64,000 bases of DNA from Zhengella sp020637775 (GCF_041397485.1 NZ_JAWKWO010000002.1:694274-758273); one strand, 5' to 3'; counted from the first letter of the stretch, positions 18,926 through 27,713 are shown. Made by a program: numbers and translations. The notes: generated by a model not told the origin, from the letters alone.

Positions 18926-19639
18926 ATGCCGGAATCAAATCACACGGTACGCGGCTTCGATGCCGATCTTCATGCCCTGTCCGACAAGATCGCCCAGATG
19001 GGCGGAATGGCGGAATCGATTGTCTTCGACGCGGTTTCGGCACTGGTGCGGGCCGACGAAAGCTTTGGCGACGAGGTGCGCGACCGCGACATGGTTCTGG
19101 ACCGGTTGCAGCGCGAGATAGACGACAAGGCCGTGGCCATCATCGCGCGCCGCCAGCCGATGGCGCAGGACCTGCGCGAGGTTGTCGGCGCCATGCGCAT
19201 TGCCGCCGACCTTGAGCGGGTGGGCGATCTCGGCAAGAGCATTGCCAAGCGCGTTGCCGTCATCACCCGCGACACGCAGCCGCGCAGCTTCTACCGGGGA
19301 CTGGAGGCGCTGGCGGAACTGGCGCTTGGCCAGCTCAAGGATGTTCTGGACGCCTATGCCACGCGCTCCGTCGACCGCATCCCGGCCATGCGCGACCGGG
19401 ACGAGGAAATCGACAGCATGTACACCTCGCTTTTTCGCGAGTTGCTGACCTACATGATGGAGGATCCGCGCAACATCTCTGCCTGCACCCATCTGCTCTT
19501 CTGCGCCAAGAACATCGAGCGCATCGGCGATCATGCGACCAATGTGGCCGAGACGGTCTATTTCATCGCCACCGGCCGTCAGCTCGAAGCGGACCGGCCG
19601 AAGGATGATGACAGTCACACGGTCGCTTTCAAGTCCTGA
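18926..19639 (+). CDS. phoU: Phosphate transport system regulator PhoU
   Basis: A 237-residue helical protein made of two PhoU repeats. The first has QMGGMAESIVFDAVSALVR and the second LAELALGQLKDVLDAY. The metal-binding E/D-x-x-x-D signatures are seen in ERVGDLGKSIAKR and ERIGDHATNVAETVYF. PhoU links the Pst transporter to PhoR to repress the Pho regulon when phosphate is ample. The start at 18926 is supported by GGGAGGAA upstream. It lies 158 bases after phoR, with no pstSCAB between and no phoB after it. Confidence 0.95.
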   Translation: MPESNHTVRGFDADLHALSDKIAQMGGMAESIVFDAVSALVRADESFGDEVRDRDMVLDRLQREIDDKAVAIIARRQPMAQDLREVVGAMRIAADLERVGDLGKSIAKRVAVITRDTQPRSFYRGLEALAELALGQLKDVLDAYATRSVDRIPAMRDRDEEIDSMYTSLFRELLTYMMEDPRNISACTHLLFCAKNIERIGDHATNVAETVYFIATGRQLEADRPKDDDSHTVAFKS

Positions 19640-19746
19640 AATCGCGGCCTTGAAGGCCGTGGATGCATTCAGGCTGTCTGCCGGCGGGGCAACAAGTCGA
19701 ACTGCCTCACCGCCATGTCGGGCGAGACGGTTCCCGCCGGCGCGGT

Positions 19747-20277
19747 TTAGCGGTTGCGCCGCCGCTCGGAAGCAGGCTGGAAGGCCAGGCGCGCATGATA
19801 GGTGCAATAGGGTCCGCTCTCGCCGGAATCGTTGCCGCAGAAATGGAAATCCTCGGCCAGCGGATCGCCGATCGGCCACTTGCAGGTGCGTTCGGTCAGG
19901 TCGGTAAGCGCCAGTTTGCGCGAAATCGGCACGACCACTTCGAGGCTGCGCGGGGCGGGCACTTCCTCCGCGATCACATCGACATCGAAGTCGGCTTTCA
20001 GCGCGTTCGCCCCCGAGGTCATCGGCGTCGGCCGCGGCGCTGGATTTCCGGTCCGCTGTGCCGGTTTGGCCGGTGTGGCGGCCGCGGGGCGGCCGGTTTT
20101 CTTGGGCCGCTGCTGGCTGGCAGCCGGGCGGCCGCGCCCGGAGAGCTTGAGCCGGTGGACCTTGCCGATCACCGCGTTGCGGCTCACCCCGCCCAGCTGG
20201 GCGGCGATCTGGCTGGCGCTCAGGCCCTCCGCCCATAGTTTCTTGAGGAGTTCAACCCGCTCATCGGTCCAGTTCAT
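19747..20277 (-). CDS. gcrA: Cell-cycle regulator GcrA
   Basis: A 176-residue GcrA. The N-terminal HTH reads MNWTDERVELLKKLWAEGLS followed by SQIAAQLGGVSRNAVIGKVH. A Pro/Ala/Lys-rich linker follows, then the sigma70-binding C-terminus with CKWPIGDPLAEDFHFCG and PYCTYHARLAFQP. GcrA works with CcrM methylation at GANTC sites to activate cell-division genes in alphaproteobacteria. The second ATG (20277) is preferred because GGAG lies eight bases before it; the first ATG at 20283 is too close. Confidence 0.95.
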   Translation of the reverse strand: MNWTDERVELLKKLWAEGLSASQIAAQLGGVSRNAVIGKVHRLKLSGRGRPAASQQRPKKTGRPAAATPAKPAQRTGNPAPRPTPMTSGANALKADFDVDVIAEEVPAPRSLEVVVPISRKLALTDLTERTCKWPIGDPLAEDFHFCGNDSGESGPYCTYHARLAFQPASERRRNR

Positions 20278-20661
20278 GGTCATTGCTCCGGTCGCCGCAT
20301 TTCATTGAATCCCCCGGCGTCCGCCCGGATGACCGGGCGCCCTGATACGCAACATGTAGGGTTCGCCGCACGAGATGTAGTCTTTGATTGGCTGAAAGCT
20401 ACAATACCCGGTGACTCGGTGACAAGAGTCCGGCCTCGTGCCGTCCGACCTTTTCGCGGTTTTCCCCAAATTTGCTTCCGGGGTGAGTCCGAAATGCGAC
20501 AGATCGTGCCGGGGCCCGTTTGCGGCGTTTGAAATACCCGCCGGAGCGGCATAGATTGACTTCATGCCGTAGAACGGGAATAGTGCCGCCGGCCGCCCGG
20601 AGAGGCGGCTTTTTTTGATTTTCCTTGCCCCGTCCGGGGCTCTCTCTGGAGATGGGACGGT
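20278..20661. other. Intergenic region between divergent gcrA and argD
   Basis: 384 bases with no gene. It holds GAATC (20307-20311), a CcrM-type GANTC site about 30 bases before gcrA, and GAGTC near 20485. A promoter-like pair TTGACT (20556-20561) and AATAGT lies 17 bases apart, followed by a terminator-like hairpin at 20592. Promoters for both genes must lie here; exact starts of transcription cannot be seen. Confidence 0.5.
20592..20616 (+). terminator. Intrinsic terminator-like hairpin upstream of argD
   Basis: GCCGCC and GGCGGC form a six-base-pair perfect stem with a six-base loop, followed directly by seven T. It reads in the argD direction although no gene lies upstream on that strand. 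It would end a short leader or non-coding RNA, or act as an attenuator about 45 bases before the argD start. Confidence 0.7.
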
Positions 20662-21840
20662 ATGTCTGGGTCCGCATTGTTTGATACCTATGCACGCATT
20701 CCGGTGTCGCCGGAACGCGGGGAGGGATCATGGCTCCATATGAGCGACGGCGACCGTTATCTGGACTTCTCCGGCGGCATCGCGGTCAACTCGCTTGGCC
20801 ATTGCCATCCCCATCTCGTTGCCGCGCTCACCGAGCAGGCCGGCAAGCTGTGGCACACATCCAACCTTTTCGAGATTCCCGGCCAGCGCCGGCTCGCCGA
20901 GCGGCTTGCCGAGCATACCTTTGCCGACAAGGTGTTCTTCACCAATTCGGGCGCCGAGGCGCTGGAATGCGCGATCAAGACCGCGCGCCGCTACCATTTT
21001 CAGAAGGGCCAGCCGGAGCGGATCGACATCATCACCTTCGAGGGCGCCTTCCACGGGCGCACCCTGGCCACCATCGCCGCTGGCGGACAGGCGAAATACC
21101 TTGAGGGCTTCGGCCCGAAGGCGCCGGGCTTCATGCAGGTGCCCTTCGGCGACCGGGAAGCCCTGCTCGCAGCCATGGGCGAAACCACCGCTGCCATTCT
21201 CATCGAGCCGATCCAGGGCGAGGGCGGCATCCGGCCGGTATCGGGCGAGACGATGCGCGACCTGCGCGACCTGTGCGACAGGAGCGGCGCGCTGCTCATC
21301 CTCGACGAGGTGCAGAGCGGCGTCGGGCGCACCGGCCGTCTGTTCGCACATGAATGGTCGGGCGTGACGCCAGACATCATGGCCATCGCGAAAGGCATTG
21401 GCGGCGGGTTCCCCGTCGGCGCCTGCCTTGCAACGGAAGAGGCGGCCAGCGGCATGGCTGCCGGTACGCACGGCACCACCTTTGGCGGCAATCCGCTGGC
21501 CATGGCAGTGGCCAATGCCGTGCTCGACGTGGTTCTGGAAGACGGGTTCCTGGAGGAAGTGTCGCGCAAGGCGCTGCTCTTCAAGCAGGGTCTTGCCTCG
21601 GTCGTCGACGAATTTCCGGACGTGCTGGCACAGGTGCGCGGGTCGGGCCTCATGCTCGGCGTGAAATGCGTGATGCCCAATGCGACGGTCAATACCGCAT
21701 TGCGGGCCGCCAGGCTTCTGGCCGTGCCGGCAGGCGACAACGTCCTTCGCTTCCTGCCGCCGCTCACCGCCTCCGACGACGAGATCCGCATCGCGGTCGA
21801 GCGGGTTCGCGAGGCCGCCGCCAGCCTGGCCACGCCATAG
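20662..21840 (+). CDS. argD: Acetylornithine aminotransferase
   Basis: A 392-residue PLP-dependent class III aminotransferase. It makes N-acetylornithine from N-acetylglutamate semialdehyde in arginine synthesis and can often act on succinyldiaminopimelate. Seen: FTNSGAEALECAIKTARRYH, the ILDEVQSGVGRTG block with the PLP-contacting Asp, and IMAIAKGIGGGFPVGA with the Schiff-base Lys. THGTTFGGNPLAMA near residue 270 is also typical. Immediately followed by argF (30-base gap), a standard rhizobial argDF pair. Confidence 0.95.
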   Translation: MSGSALFDTYARIPVSPERGEGSWLHMSDGDRYLDFSGGIAVNSLGHCHPHLVAALTEQAGKLWHTSNLFEIPGQRRLAERLAEHTFADKVFFTNSGAEALECAIKTARRYHFQKGQPERIDIITFEGAFHGRTLATIAAGGQAKYLEGFGPKAPGFMQVPFGDREALLAAMGETTAAILIEPIQGEGGIRPVSGETMRDLRDLCDRSGALLILDEVQSGVGRTGRLFAHEWSGVTPDIMAIAKGIGGGFPVGACLATEEAASGMAAGTHGTTFGGNPLAMAVANAVLDVVLEDGFLEEVSRKALLFKQGLASVVDEFPDVLAQVRGSGLMLGVKCVMPNATVNTALRAARLLAVPAGDNVLRFLPPLTASDDEIRIAVERVREAAASLATP

Positions 21841-21870
21841 CCAATCACAAGAAACGGATGGAGCCCAGCC

Positions 21871-22794
21871 ATGGCCGACACCATGCGCCATTTCCTCGAC
21901 CTTTCCGCCGTCAGTCCATCGGAACTGCGCGGGATGCTCGACAGCGCCCGCCAGATCAAGGCAGCCACCAAGGCCGGTCAAGGTCCGCGTCCGCTGGAGG
22001 GCAAGGTGCTGGCCATGATCTTCGAGAAGCCGTCCACGCGCACCCGCGTTTCCTTCGATGTCGGCATGCGCCAGCTCGGCGGCGAGACGATCATGCTCAC
22101 CGGTACCGAGATGCAGCTCGGCCGCTCCGAGACGATCGCGGACACCGCGAAGGTTCTGTCGCGCTATGTCGATGCGATCATGATCCGCACCACAGAGCAT
22201 GCCCGCCTGCTCGAACTGGCCGATGCGGCGACCGTTCCCGTCATCAACGGCCTGACCGATGACACGCATCCCTGCCAGATCATGGCCGACCTGCTGACCT
22301 TCGAGGAGCATCGCGGGCCGGTTGCCGGAAAGCGTTTCGCCTGGACCGGTGATGGCAACAATGTTCTCCATTCGCTCATGGAGGCGTCAGCCCGCTTCCG
22401 GTTCGAACTGGCCATCGCGCATCCGGAAGGCAGCGAGCCCTCGCCGGCATTCGTCGACTGGGCCCGCGCAAATGGCGGCACCATCACGCTGACCCCCGAC
22501 CCGGTGGAAGCCGTGACCGGCGCCGATTGCGTGGTCACCGACACCTGGGTTTCGATGGGGCAGGAGCACCGCGCCCGCGGGCATAACGTCTTTCTGCCCT
22601 ACCAGGTCAACGCGGAACTGATGGCGCATGCGAAACCCGACGCCCTGTTCATGCATTGTCTTCCTGCCCATCGGGGCGAGGAAGTGACCGACGAGGTCAT
22701 CGACGGACCGCATTCCGTGGTCTTCGACGAGGCTGAAAACCGGCTTCATGCGCAAAAGGCCATCATCAACTGGTGTTTCACAGCGGGGCGCTGA
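21871..22794 (+). CDS. argF: Ornithine carbamoyltransferase
   Basis: A 307-residue enzyme forming citrulline from ornithine and carbamoyl phosphate. Family signatures are FEKPSTRTRVSFD (carbamoyl phosphate site), MLTGTEMQLGRSE, NGLTDDTHPCQIMADLLTF, DTWVSMGQ and MHCLPAHRGEEVTDEV. Length is normal. Its stop is two bases before the hslO start, so the two are likely translationally linked. Confidence 0.96.
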   Translation: MADTMRHFLDLSAVSPSELRGMLDSARQIKAATKAGQGPRPLEGKVLAMIFEKPSTRTRVSFDVGMRQLGGETIMLTGTEMQLGRSETIADTAKVLSRYVDAIMIRTTEHARLLELADAATVPVINGLTDDTHPCQIMADLLTFEEHRGPVAGKRFAWTGDGNNVLHSLMEASARFRFELAIAHPEGSEPSPAFVDWARANGGTITLTPDPVEAVTGADCVVTDTWVSMGQEHRARGHNVFLPYQVNAELMAHAKPDALFMHCLPAHRGEEVTDEVIDGPHSVVFDEAENRLHAQKAIINWCFTAGR

Positions 22795-22796
22795 CC

Positions 22797-23774
22797 GTGA
22801 CTGACAGTGACAAGGAGCTTGGCGAGATCGGACACGCCGGCGACGATGCCGTCGTGCCGTTTCAGGTGTCGCCTCTGGATGTGCGCGGCCGCATTGTCCA
22901 GCTTGGCCCGGAACTGGATTCCATTCTCTCCCGCCACGCTTATCCGCCGGAGGTCAGCCTGCTTCTGGCCGAGGCGACGACGCTGGCGGTCCTGCTCGGC
23001 ACATCGCTGAAGTTCAACGGCAAGTTCATCTTCCAGACCCAGTCCGACGGGCCGGTGGACATGCTGGTGGCCGACTTCACCACGCCGGACGGCGTACGCG
23101 CCTATGCCCGATATGACGAGGCGCGGCTCGCCGAGGCGGTGGAAACCGGCCGCACCGCGCCGGAGGATCTCCTTGGCAAGGGCATCCTGGCCCTGACCAT
23201 CGACCAGGGCGTTCACATGCAGCGCTATCAGGGAATTGTCGAACTGGACGGGTCCAGCCTCGAAACGGTGGCGCAGAAATACTTCCGCCAGTCCGAGCAG
23301 ATCCCCACCGCCGTACGCCTTTCGGCCGGCCGGCAAATCCTGCCCGGAAACCTCCAGCAATGGCGCGCCGGTGGCATCGTCGCCCAGTTCCTGCCCGATG
23401 CGCCGGAGCGCATGCGCATGCCCGACCTGCATGGCGGCGACGGCGACGATGGCAGCGCCCATGTCCCGGTGGACAATGCCTGGCGCGAAACGGAGGCGCT
23501 TCTTGCTACCATCGAGCCGACGGAACTCTGGGATCCGACCGTCGGCGCCGAGCGCCTGCTCTACCGTCTGTTCCATGAGCATGGCGCGACGGTCTATGAG
23601 CCGGCACCGGTCCATGACAAATGCTCCTGCACCCGCGAAAAGATCGGCGCGATCCTCGACGGCTTCACCGCCGAGGAGATCGACGAGAGCATCGAGGACG
23701 GCAGGATCCAGGTAACCTGTGAATTCTGTTCCACCAGCTACACGTTCGATCCGGCGGACCTGAAGAAGGAATGA
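22797..23774 (+). CDS. hslO: Hsp33 redox-regulated chaperone
   Basis: A 325-residue Hsp33. This cytosolic holdase chaperone is switched on by oxidation of a zinc-bound Cys cluster. The cluster is seen as CSCTREKI and CEFC near the C-terminus (C-x-C ... C-x-x-C), after the N-terminal chaperone domain (GTSLKFNGKFIFQTQSDGP). The GTG at 22797 is chosen as start because it follows the argF stop directly and gives the usual N-terminus. A start at the GTG 22773 inside argF is less likely. Confidence 0.93.
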   Translation: MTDSDKELGEIGHAGDDAVVPFQVSPLDVRGRIVQLGPELDSILSRHAYPPEVSLLLAEATTLAVLLGTSLKFNGKFIFQTQSDGPVDMLVADFTTPDGVRAYARYDEARLAEAVETGRTAPEDLLGKGILALTIDQGVHMQRYQGIVELDGSSLETVAQKYFRQSEQIPTAVRLSAGRQILPGNLQQWRAGGIVAQFLPDAPERMRMPDLHGGDGDDGSAHVPVDNAWRETEALLATIEPTELWDPTVGAERLLYRLFHEHGATVYEPAPVHDKCSCTREKIGAILDGFTAEEIDESIEDGRIQVTCEFCSTSYTFDPADLKKE

Positions 23775-23786
23775 ACCGCCGGCAGG

Positions 23787-24179
23787 TCAGTTGACCATGC
23801 GAACGGTGCCGGGAATGTCCAGCGAGAATGCCGGAATGTCGACATCGAAGTGCCGGCCCTGGGCGTCGCTCATCGTGTAGCTGCCCTGCATGATGCCCGA
23901 AGGGGTGGGCAGAGGGCAGCCCGACGTGTATTCGAACTGGCTGCCCGGCGCGATCACCGGCTGTTCGCCCACCACGCCCGGCCCGCGTACCTCTTCCACC
24001 CGTCCATGGGCGTCAGTGATGCGCCAGTGCCGGAAGAGCAGCTTGACAGCGACATCGCCCTCATTGGCGATCAGAACCTGGTAGGCCCAGAAGAAGCGGT
24101 TTTCCTCGGGCTCGGATTCGTCATCGAGATAGATCGGCTCGACGCTGACTTCGATGTTTTCGGTACGTGCTCGATACAT
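23787..24179 (-). CDS. apaG: ApaG/CorD protein
   Basis: A 130-residue single-domain fibronectin-type-III-like protein. The typical core is NRFFWAYQVLIANEGD, LLFRHWRITDAHGRVEEVRG, VVGEQPVIAPGSQFEYTSG and PSGIMQGSYTM. The start at 24179 (MYRARTENIEVSVEP) gives the usual ApaG length; an ATG nine codons earlier is also open. The cellular role is still unclear despite a link to cobalt/magnesium phenotypes. Convergent with hslO, 12 bases apart. Confidence 0.95.
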   Translation of the reverse strand: MYRARTENIEVSVEPIYLDDESEPEENRFFWAYQVLIANEGDVAVKLLFRHWRITDAHGRVEEVRGPGVVGEQPVIAPGSQFEYTSGCPLPTPSGIMQGSYTMSDAQGRHFDVDIPAFSLDIPGTVRMVN

Positions 24180-24537
24180 GGCAGGCTCCAATGCGCGATC
24201 ATACACCCATGGCGCGCCCTGTCGTCAACGGGCTTGGCCCGGACAGTCAGGAACGGTGGTGCCGGAACGGGAAACCGAGAAATCCTCAACCTCAGAAAGA
24301 AGCTCAGGAAAAAACAACATATAGTTGTATTTGCGATGAAAACAAACACAGGTTGATCCATGGCGTCAAGTCGTTCGCAGTTCGGACGAGCAAGCCGTTC
24401 AACCATTGCTGAATAGAGGCGTTTCGGCCTATCGGGTGCGATCGGAGTTCTGTTGAAAAACCGGGTCTTGCCCGCCCGTCTTGAATCGCGACAGGATGAG
24501 CAACCGCCAAGGCGCGGTCATTTTCACGGGGGATAGC
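24180..24537. other. Intergenic region between apaG and the CDP-alcohol phosphatidyltransferase gene
   Basis: 358 bases. It contains an A-rich stretch with a palindromic ATATAGTTGTAT-like element near 24318-24332. No coding frame with a ribosome site or RNA gene is recognised. Divergent promoters are expected here. Confidence 0.4.
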
Positions 24538-25152
24538 ATGCTGGATGGCTGGGTGCGCAGGCGCATCGATCCGGGCCTCAGGGCCATGGCGCGCAAGCTG
24601 GCCGCCTGGGGCGTCAGTGCAAACATGGTGACCTGGTGCGGCTGGGCGATCGGCATGGCGGCGGCTGGCGCCATTGCAGGCGGATGGCTATGGACCGGGC
24701 TCGCCCTGCTGCTCGCCAGCCGGCTCGCCGACGGGCTTGACGGCGCCGTCGCCGCGATCCGCGGCAAGACCGGCTATGGCGGTTATCTCGACATCGTCCT
24801 GGATTTCATTTTCTACGGCGCCATCCCGCTGGCCTTCGCCATGCTCGACCCGCAAGCCAATGCATTGGCGGCCGCGGCGCTTCTCTTCACCTTCTATGCC
24901 AATGGCGCCAGTTTTCTGGCCTATGCGGTGCTGGCCGAGCGCCATGCCATGGAAACCACGGCCCGGGGCGAAAAGTCGCTCTATTTCACCACCGGCCTGG
25001 CGGAAGCCACCGAGACCATTGCCGTCTTCGTCGCCATGTGCCTGTTCCCGGCCTGGTTCGCCGTCATCGCGTGGTGTTTCGCCGCCGTGTGCCTCTACAC
25101 GGCGGCCATGCGCATCCTGCTGGCCCGGCGCACATTCGCCGCGCGCCGCTGA
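24538..25152 (+). CDS. CDP-alcohol phosphatidyltransferase family protein
   Basis: A 204-residue membrane protein with about six helices. It carries the CDP-alcohol phosphotransferase motif spread over DGLDGAVAA and GGYLDIVLD, which gives D-x2-D-G-x2-A and G-x3-D-x3-D. The Arg usual after the Ala is Ala here. It makes a phospholipid from a CDP-diacylglycerol-type donor; the alcohol substrate is not clear. The start at 24538 has GGGGGA six bases upstream and gives a family-like N-terminus (MLDGWVRRRIDPGL). An ATG at 24496 is also in frame. Convergent with metZ, four bases apart. Confidence 0.85.
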   Translation: MLDGWVRRRIDPGLRAMARKLAAWGVSANMVTWCGWAIGMAAAGAIAGGWLWTGLALLLASRLADGLDGAVAAIRGKTGYGGYLDIVLDFIFYGAIPLAFAMLDPQANALAAAALLFTFYANGASFLAYAVLAERHAMETTARGEKSLYFTTGLAEATETIAVFVAMCLFPAWFAVIAWCFAAVCLYTAAMRILLARRTFAARR

Positions 25153-25156
25153 CCGG

Positions 25157-26344
25157 TCAGGCCCGCGCCAGCGCCTGTTCGAGATCGGCGATCAGGTCGC
25201 CGGCATGTTCCAGCCCGACCGACAGGCGCACCGTGCCGGGCCGGATGCCCTGTTCCAGCCGCGCCTCCTCGCTCAGGTTCTTGTGCGTGGTCGTGCTGGG
25301 GTGGGTGACGAGGCTCTTGGCATCGCCCAGATTGTTGGAAATGGCGAAGATCTCCAGGGCGTTCTCGAAGGCGAAGGCAGCGTCCTTGCCGCCATTCAGT
25401 TCCATGCAGACCATGGTGGAGCCGCCGGCCATCTGCCGCGCGATGATGGCGGCCTGCGGATGGTCGGCCCGCCCGGGATAGATGACCTGCGCCACTTTGC
25501 CGTGACCGGCCAGGAAATCGGCGATCTGGCCCGCGCTCGCCGTCTGCTGCGCCACGCGCAGCGGCAGCGTTTCCAGCCCCTTCAGCAGCGTCCAGGCGTT
25601 GAACGGCGAAAGGCTGGGGCCGGTATGGCGGAAATAGTCGTGCAGGTTCTCGTCGATCCAGTCCTTCGATGACAGCACGATGCCGCCAAGGCACCGGCCC
25701 TGCCCGTCAATGTGCTTGGTGGCCGAATAGACGACCACATGGGCGCCCAGTTCCAGCGGCTTCTGGTAAAGCGGCGTCGCGAAGACATTGTCGACAACGA
25801 CCGTGATGCCATGGGCATTGGCAAGGGCTGTGACCGCCGCGATGTCGATCACCGCCAGTGTCGGATTCGTCGGGCTTTCCAGGAAGAACACCTTCGTGTT
25901 CGGCCGGATGGCAGCCTCCCACGCCTCCGGGCTGGTGCCGTCGATGATCGTGGTCTCGATGCCGAATTTCGGACACAGCGTTTCCGCCACCCACCGGCAG
26001 GAGCCGAACAACTGCTTGGCCGCGACGATGTGGTCGCCCGCCTTGAGCTGGCAGAGCAGGGCGGCCGAAACGGCGGCCATGCCGGACGCCATTGCCCGCG
26101 CGTCTTCCGCCCCTTCCAGCGCCGCCATCCGCCTTTCGAACATGTCGACGGTCGGATTGGCGTAGCGGGAATAGATGAAGCCGGGCGCCTCGCCCTTGAA
26201 ACGGGCTTCCGCAGCCTCCGCGCTGTCATAGACGAAGCCCTGCGTCAGATACATCGCTTCCGATGTTTCGCCGAACTGCGAGCGCAGCGTGCCGCCGTGA
26301 ACGAGGGTTGTCTGCGGGTGGAGGGGGCGTTTTGTCTCAGCCAT
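25157..26344 (-). CDS. metZ: O-succinylhomoserine sulfhydrylase
   Basis: A 395-residue PLP enzyme of the Cys/Met metabolism family. It makes homocysteine directly from O-succinylhomoserine and sulfide. Signatures: YSRYANPTVDMFERR, ESPTNPTLAVIDI, VVVDNVFATPLYQKPLELG, the PLP-Lys in YSATKHIDGQGR, and RLSVGLEH at the end. The SAM-II riboswitch and a terminator in its leader show control by S-adenosylmethionine, which supports a methionine-synthesis role. The start at 26344 has AAGG upstream. Confidence 0.94.
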   Translation of the reverse strand: MAETKRPLHPQTTLVHGGTLRSQFGETSEAMYLTQGFVYDSAEAAEARFKGEAPGFIYSRYANPTVDMFERRMAALEGAEDARAMASGMAAVSAALLCQLKAGDHIVAAKQLFGSCRWVAETLCPKFGIETTIIDGTSPEAWEAAIRPNTKVFFLESPTNPTLAVIDIAAVTALANAHGITVVVDNVFATPLYQKPLELGAHVVVYSATKHIDGQGRCLGGIVLSSKDWIDENLHDYFRHTGPSLSPFNAWTLLKGLETLPLRVAQQTASAGQIADFLAGHGKVAQVIYPGRADHPQAAIIARQMAGGSTMVCMELNGGKDAAFAFENALEIFAISNNLGDAKSLVTHPSTTTHKNLSEEARLEQGIRPGTVRLSVGLEHAGDLIADLEQALARA

Positions 26345-26362
26345 CGGTCAAGCCTTCACAAC

Positions 26363-26394
26363 AAAAAACCGGCCGCGAAAGTCGCAAAGCCGGT
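26363..26394 (-). terminator. Intrinsic terminator in the metZ leader
   Basis: On the minus strand ACCGGC (26394-26389) pairs with GCCGGT (26373-26368), with further GCG/CGC pairing possible inside, and is followed by six T. It lies between the SAM-II riboswitch and the metZ start. This is the right place for SAM-dependent premature termination. Confidence 0.8.
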
Positions 26395-26402
26395 GTCATT
26401 CG

Positions 26403-26459
26403 GCCCTTTTTAGCGACTTGTTTAACGTGGCTGCAAGCCGGCCGGCCAAATCACCACGG
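26403..26459 (-). promoter_or_regulatory. SAM-II riboswitch upstream of metZ
   Basis: The minus strand reads GTGGTGATTTGG, then GCTTGCAGCCACGTTAAA, then GTCGCTAAAAAGGG. These are the conserved elements of the alphaproteobacterial SAM-II (metA motif) pseudoknot, in correct order and spacing. SAM-II binds S-adenosylmethionine and turns down methionine genes. Here it sits about 60 bases upstream of the metZ start, with an intrinsic terminator between. Confidence 0.92.
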
Positions 26460-26546
26460 GATAAACGGGCTTATAGGCTTGCAGATCCCTTGCGTCAACG
26501 CGCTTGCGCGTTAATGCTCTGCGGCCAGACAGGGGAGGGCGGCACC

Positions 26547-27632
26547 GTGCGCCAGACAGGCATTCTGCCGGACCGTGACATTGCCGAACTGCACAAGACG
26601 GGCGGGCTGATCAGCGCCCGTCCGCTGGATGATGACCAGGTCCAGCCCGCCAGCCTCGACTTGCGTCTTGGCCATACGGCCTATCGCGTCCGTGCTTCCT
26701 TTTTGCCGGGTCCGTCGGCGACGGTGGAAAGCAAGCTGGAGCGACTGAAGCTGCACGAGATCGACCTGTCCGAGGGCGCGGTTCTTGAAACAGGCTGCGT
26801 CTACATCATCCCGCTGCTGGAAAGCCTGCATCTGCCCGACACGGTTTCGGCATCGGCCAATCCGAAAAGCTCCACCGGCCGGCTCGACATCTTCACCCGC
26901 GTGATGACGGACCACGGCCGCGAATTCGACAAGATCGCGCGTGGCTATTCGGGCCCGCTCTTCATCGAGGTCAGCCCGCGCACCTTTCCCATCGTCGTGC
27001 GCACCGGGTCCAGGCTGAGCCAGATCCGCTTCCGCAACGGCCATTCGCTGCTGTCGGAAGGCGAGCTGATGCTGCTCCACCGCTCCGAGGCGCTGGTGGA
27101 CGAGGGCGAACCGCATATTTCCGGTGGCGGGGTAGCCTTGTCCATCGACCTGATGGGCGGCGAAGGCGGCCTGATCGGCTATCGCGGCAAGCACCATACC
27201 GGCCTGGTGGATGTGGACCGCCGCGCCGCCCATGACGTGCTGGATTTCTGGGAGCCGTTGCAGGGCAGGGGCCTGGGCGAACTGGTGCTCGATCCGGACG
27301 AGTTCTACATCCTCGTCAGCCGCGAGGCGGTTCATGTGCCGCCGGATTTTGCCGCCGAAATGACGCCCTTCGATCCGCTGGTGGGCGAATTCCGGGTCCA
27401 CTATGCCGGTTTCTTCGACCCCGGTTTCGGCCATGCCTCGGCAGGCGGCAAGGGCGCGCGCGCCGTGCTGGAAGTGCGCAGCCATGAAGTGCCCTTCATT
27501 CTCGAACACGGGCAGATCGTCGGCCGTCTCGTCTATGAGCACATGCTGGCGCGCCCCGGCACCCTCTACGGTGCGGACCTGAAATCGAACTATCAGGCGC
27601 AGGGCCTGAAACTGTCGAAGCATTTCCGCTGA
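26547..27632 (+). CDS. dcd: 2'-deoxycytidine 5'-triphosphate deaminase (long alphaproteobacterial form)
   Basis: A 361-residue protein annotated in alphaproteobacteria as dCTP deaminase, making dUTP for thymidylate synthesis. It is longer than the ~190-residue E. coli enzyme and looks like two dUTPase/Dcd-like halves. Seen: QPASLDLRLGHTAYRV early, SANPKSSTGRLDIFTRV in the first half, and AEMTPFDPLVGEFRVHYAGF with FDPGFGHAS in the second. GTG 26547 is preferred because GGGGAGGG precedes it; ATG 26514 is an alternative. Divergent from metZ, as in many Rhizobiales. Confidence 0.85.
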   Translation: MRQTGILPDRDIAELHKTGGLISARPLDDDQVQPASLDLRLGHTAYRVRASFLPGPSATVESKLERLKLHEIDLSEGAVLETGCVYIIPLLESLHLPDTVSASANPKSSTGRLDIFTRVMTDHGREFDKIARGYSGPLFIEVSPRTFPIVVRTGSRLSQIRFRNGHSLLSEGELMLLHRSEALVDEGEPHISGGGVALSIDLMGGEGGLIGYRGKHHTGLVDVDRRAAHDVLDFWEPLQGRGLGELVLDPDEFYILVSREAVHVPPDFAAEMTPFDPLVGEFRVHYAGFFDPGFGHASAGGKGARAVLEVRSHEVPFILEHGQIVGRLVYEHMLARPGTLYGADLKSNYQAQGLKLSKHFR

Positions 27633-27713
27633 AGGCACCTGCCTTGACCTGAGCCAAGGCGCATGGCTCCCTTTCCCGCCAGGATTTGGCTCTACCGCAG
27701 CGGGAAGATGGCA

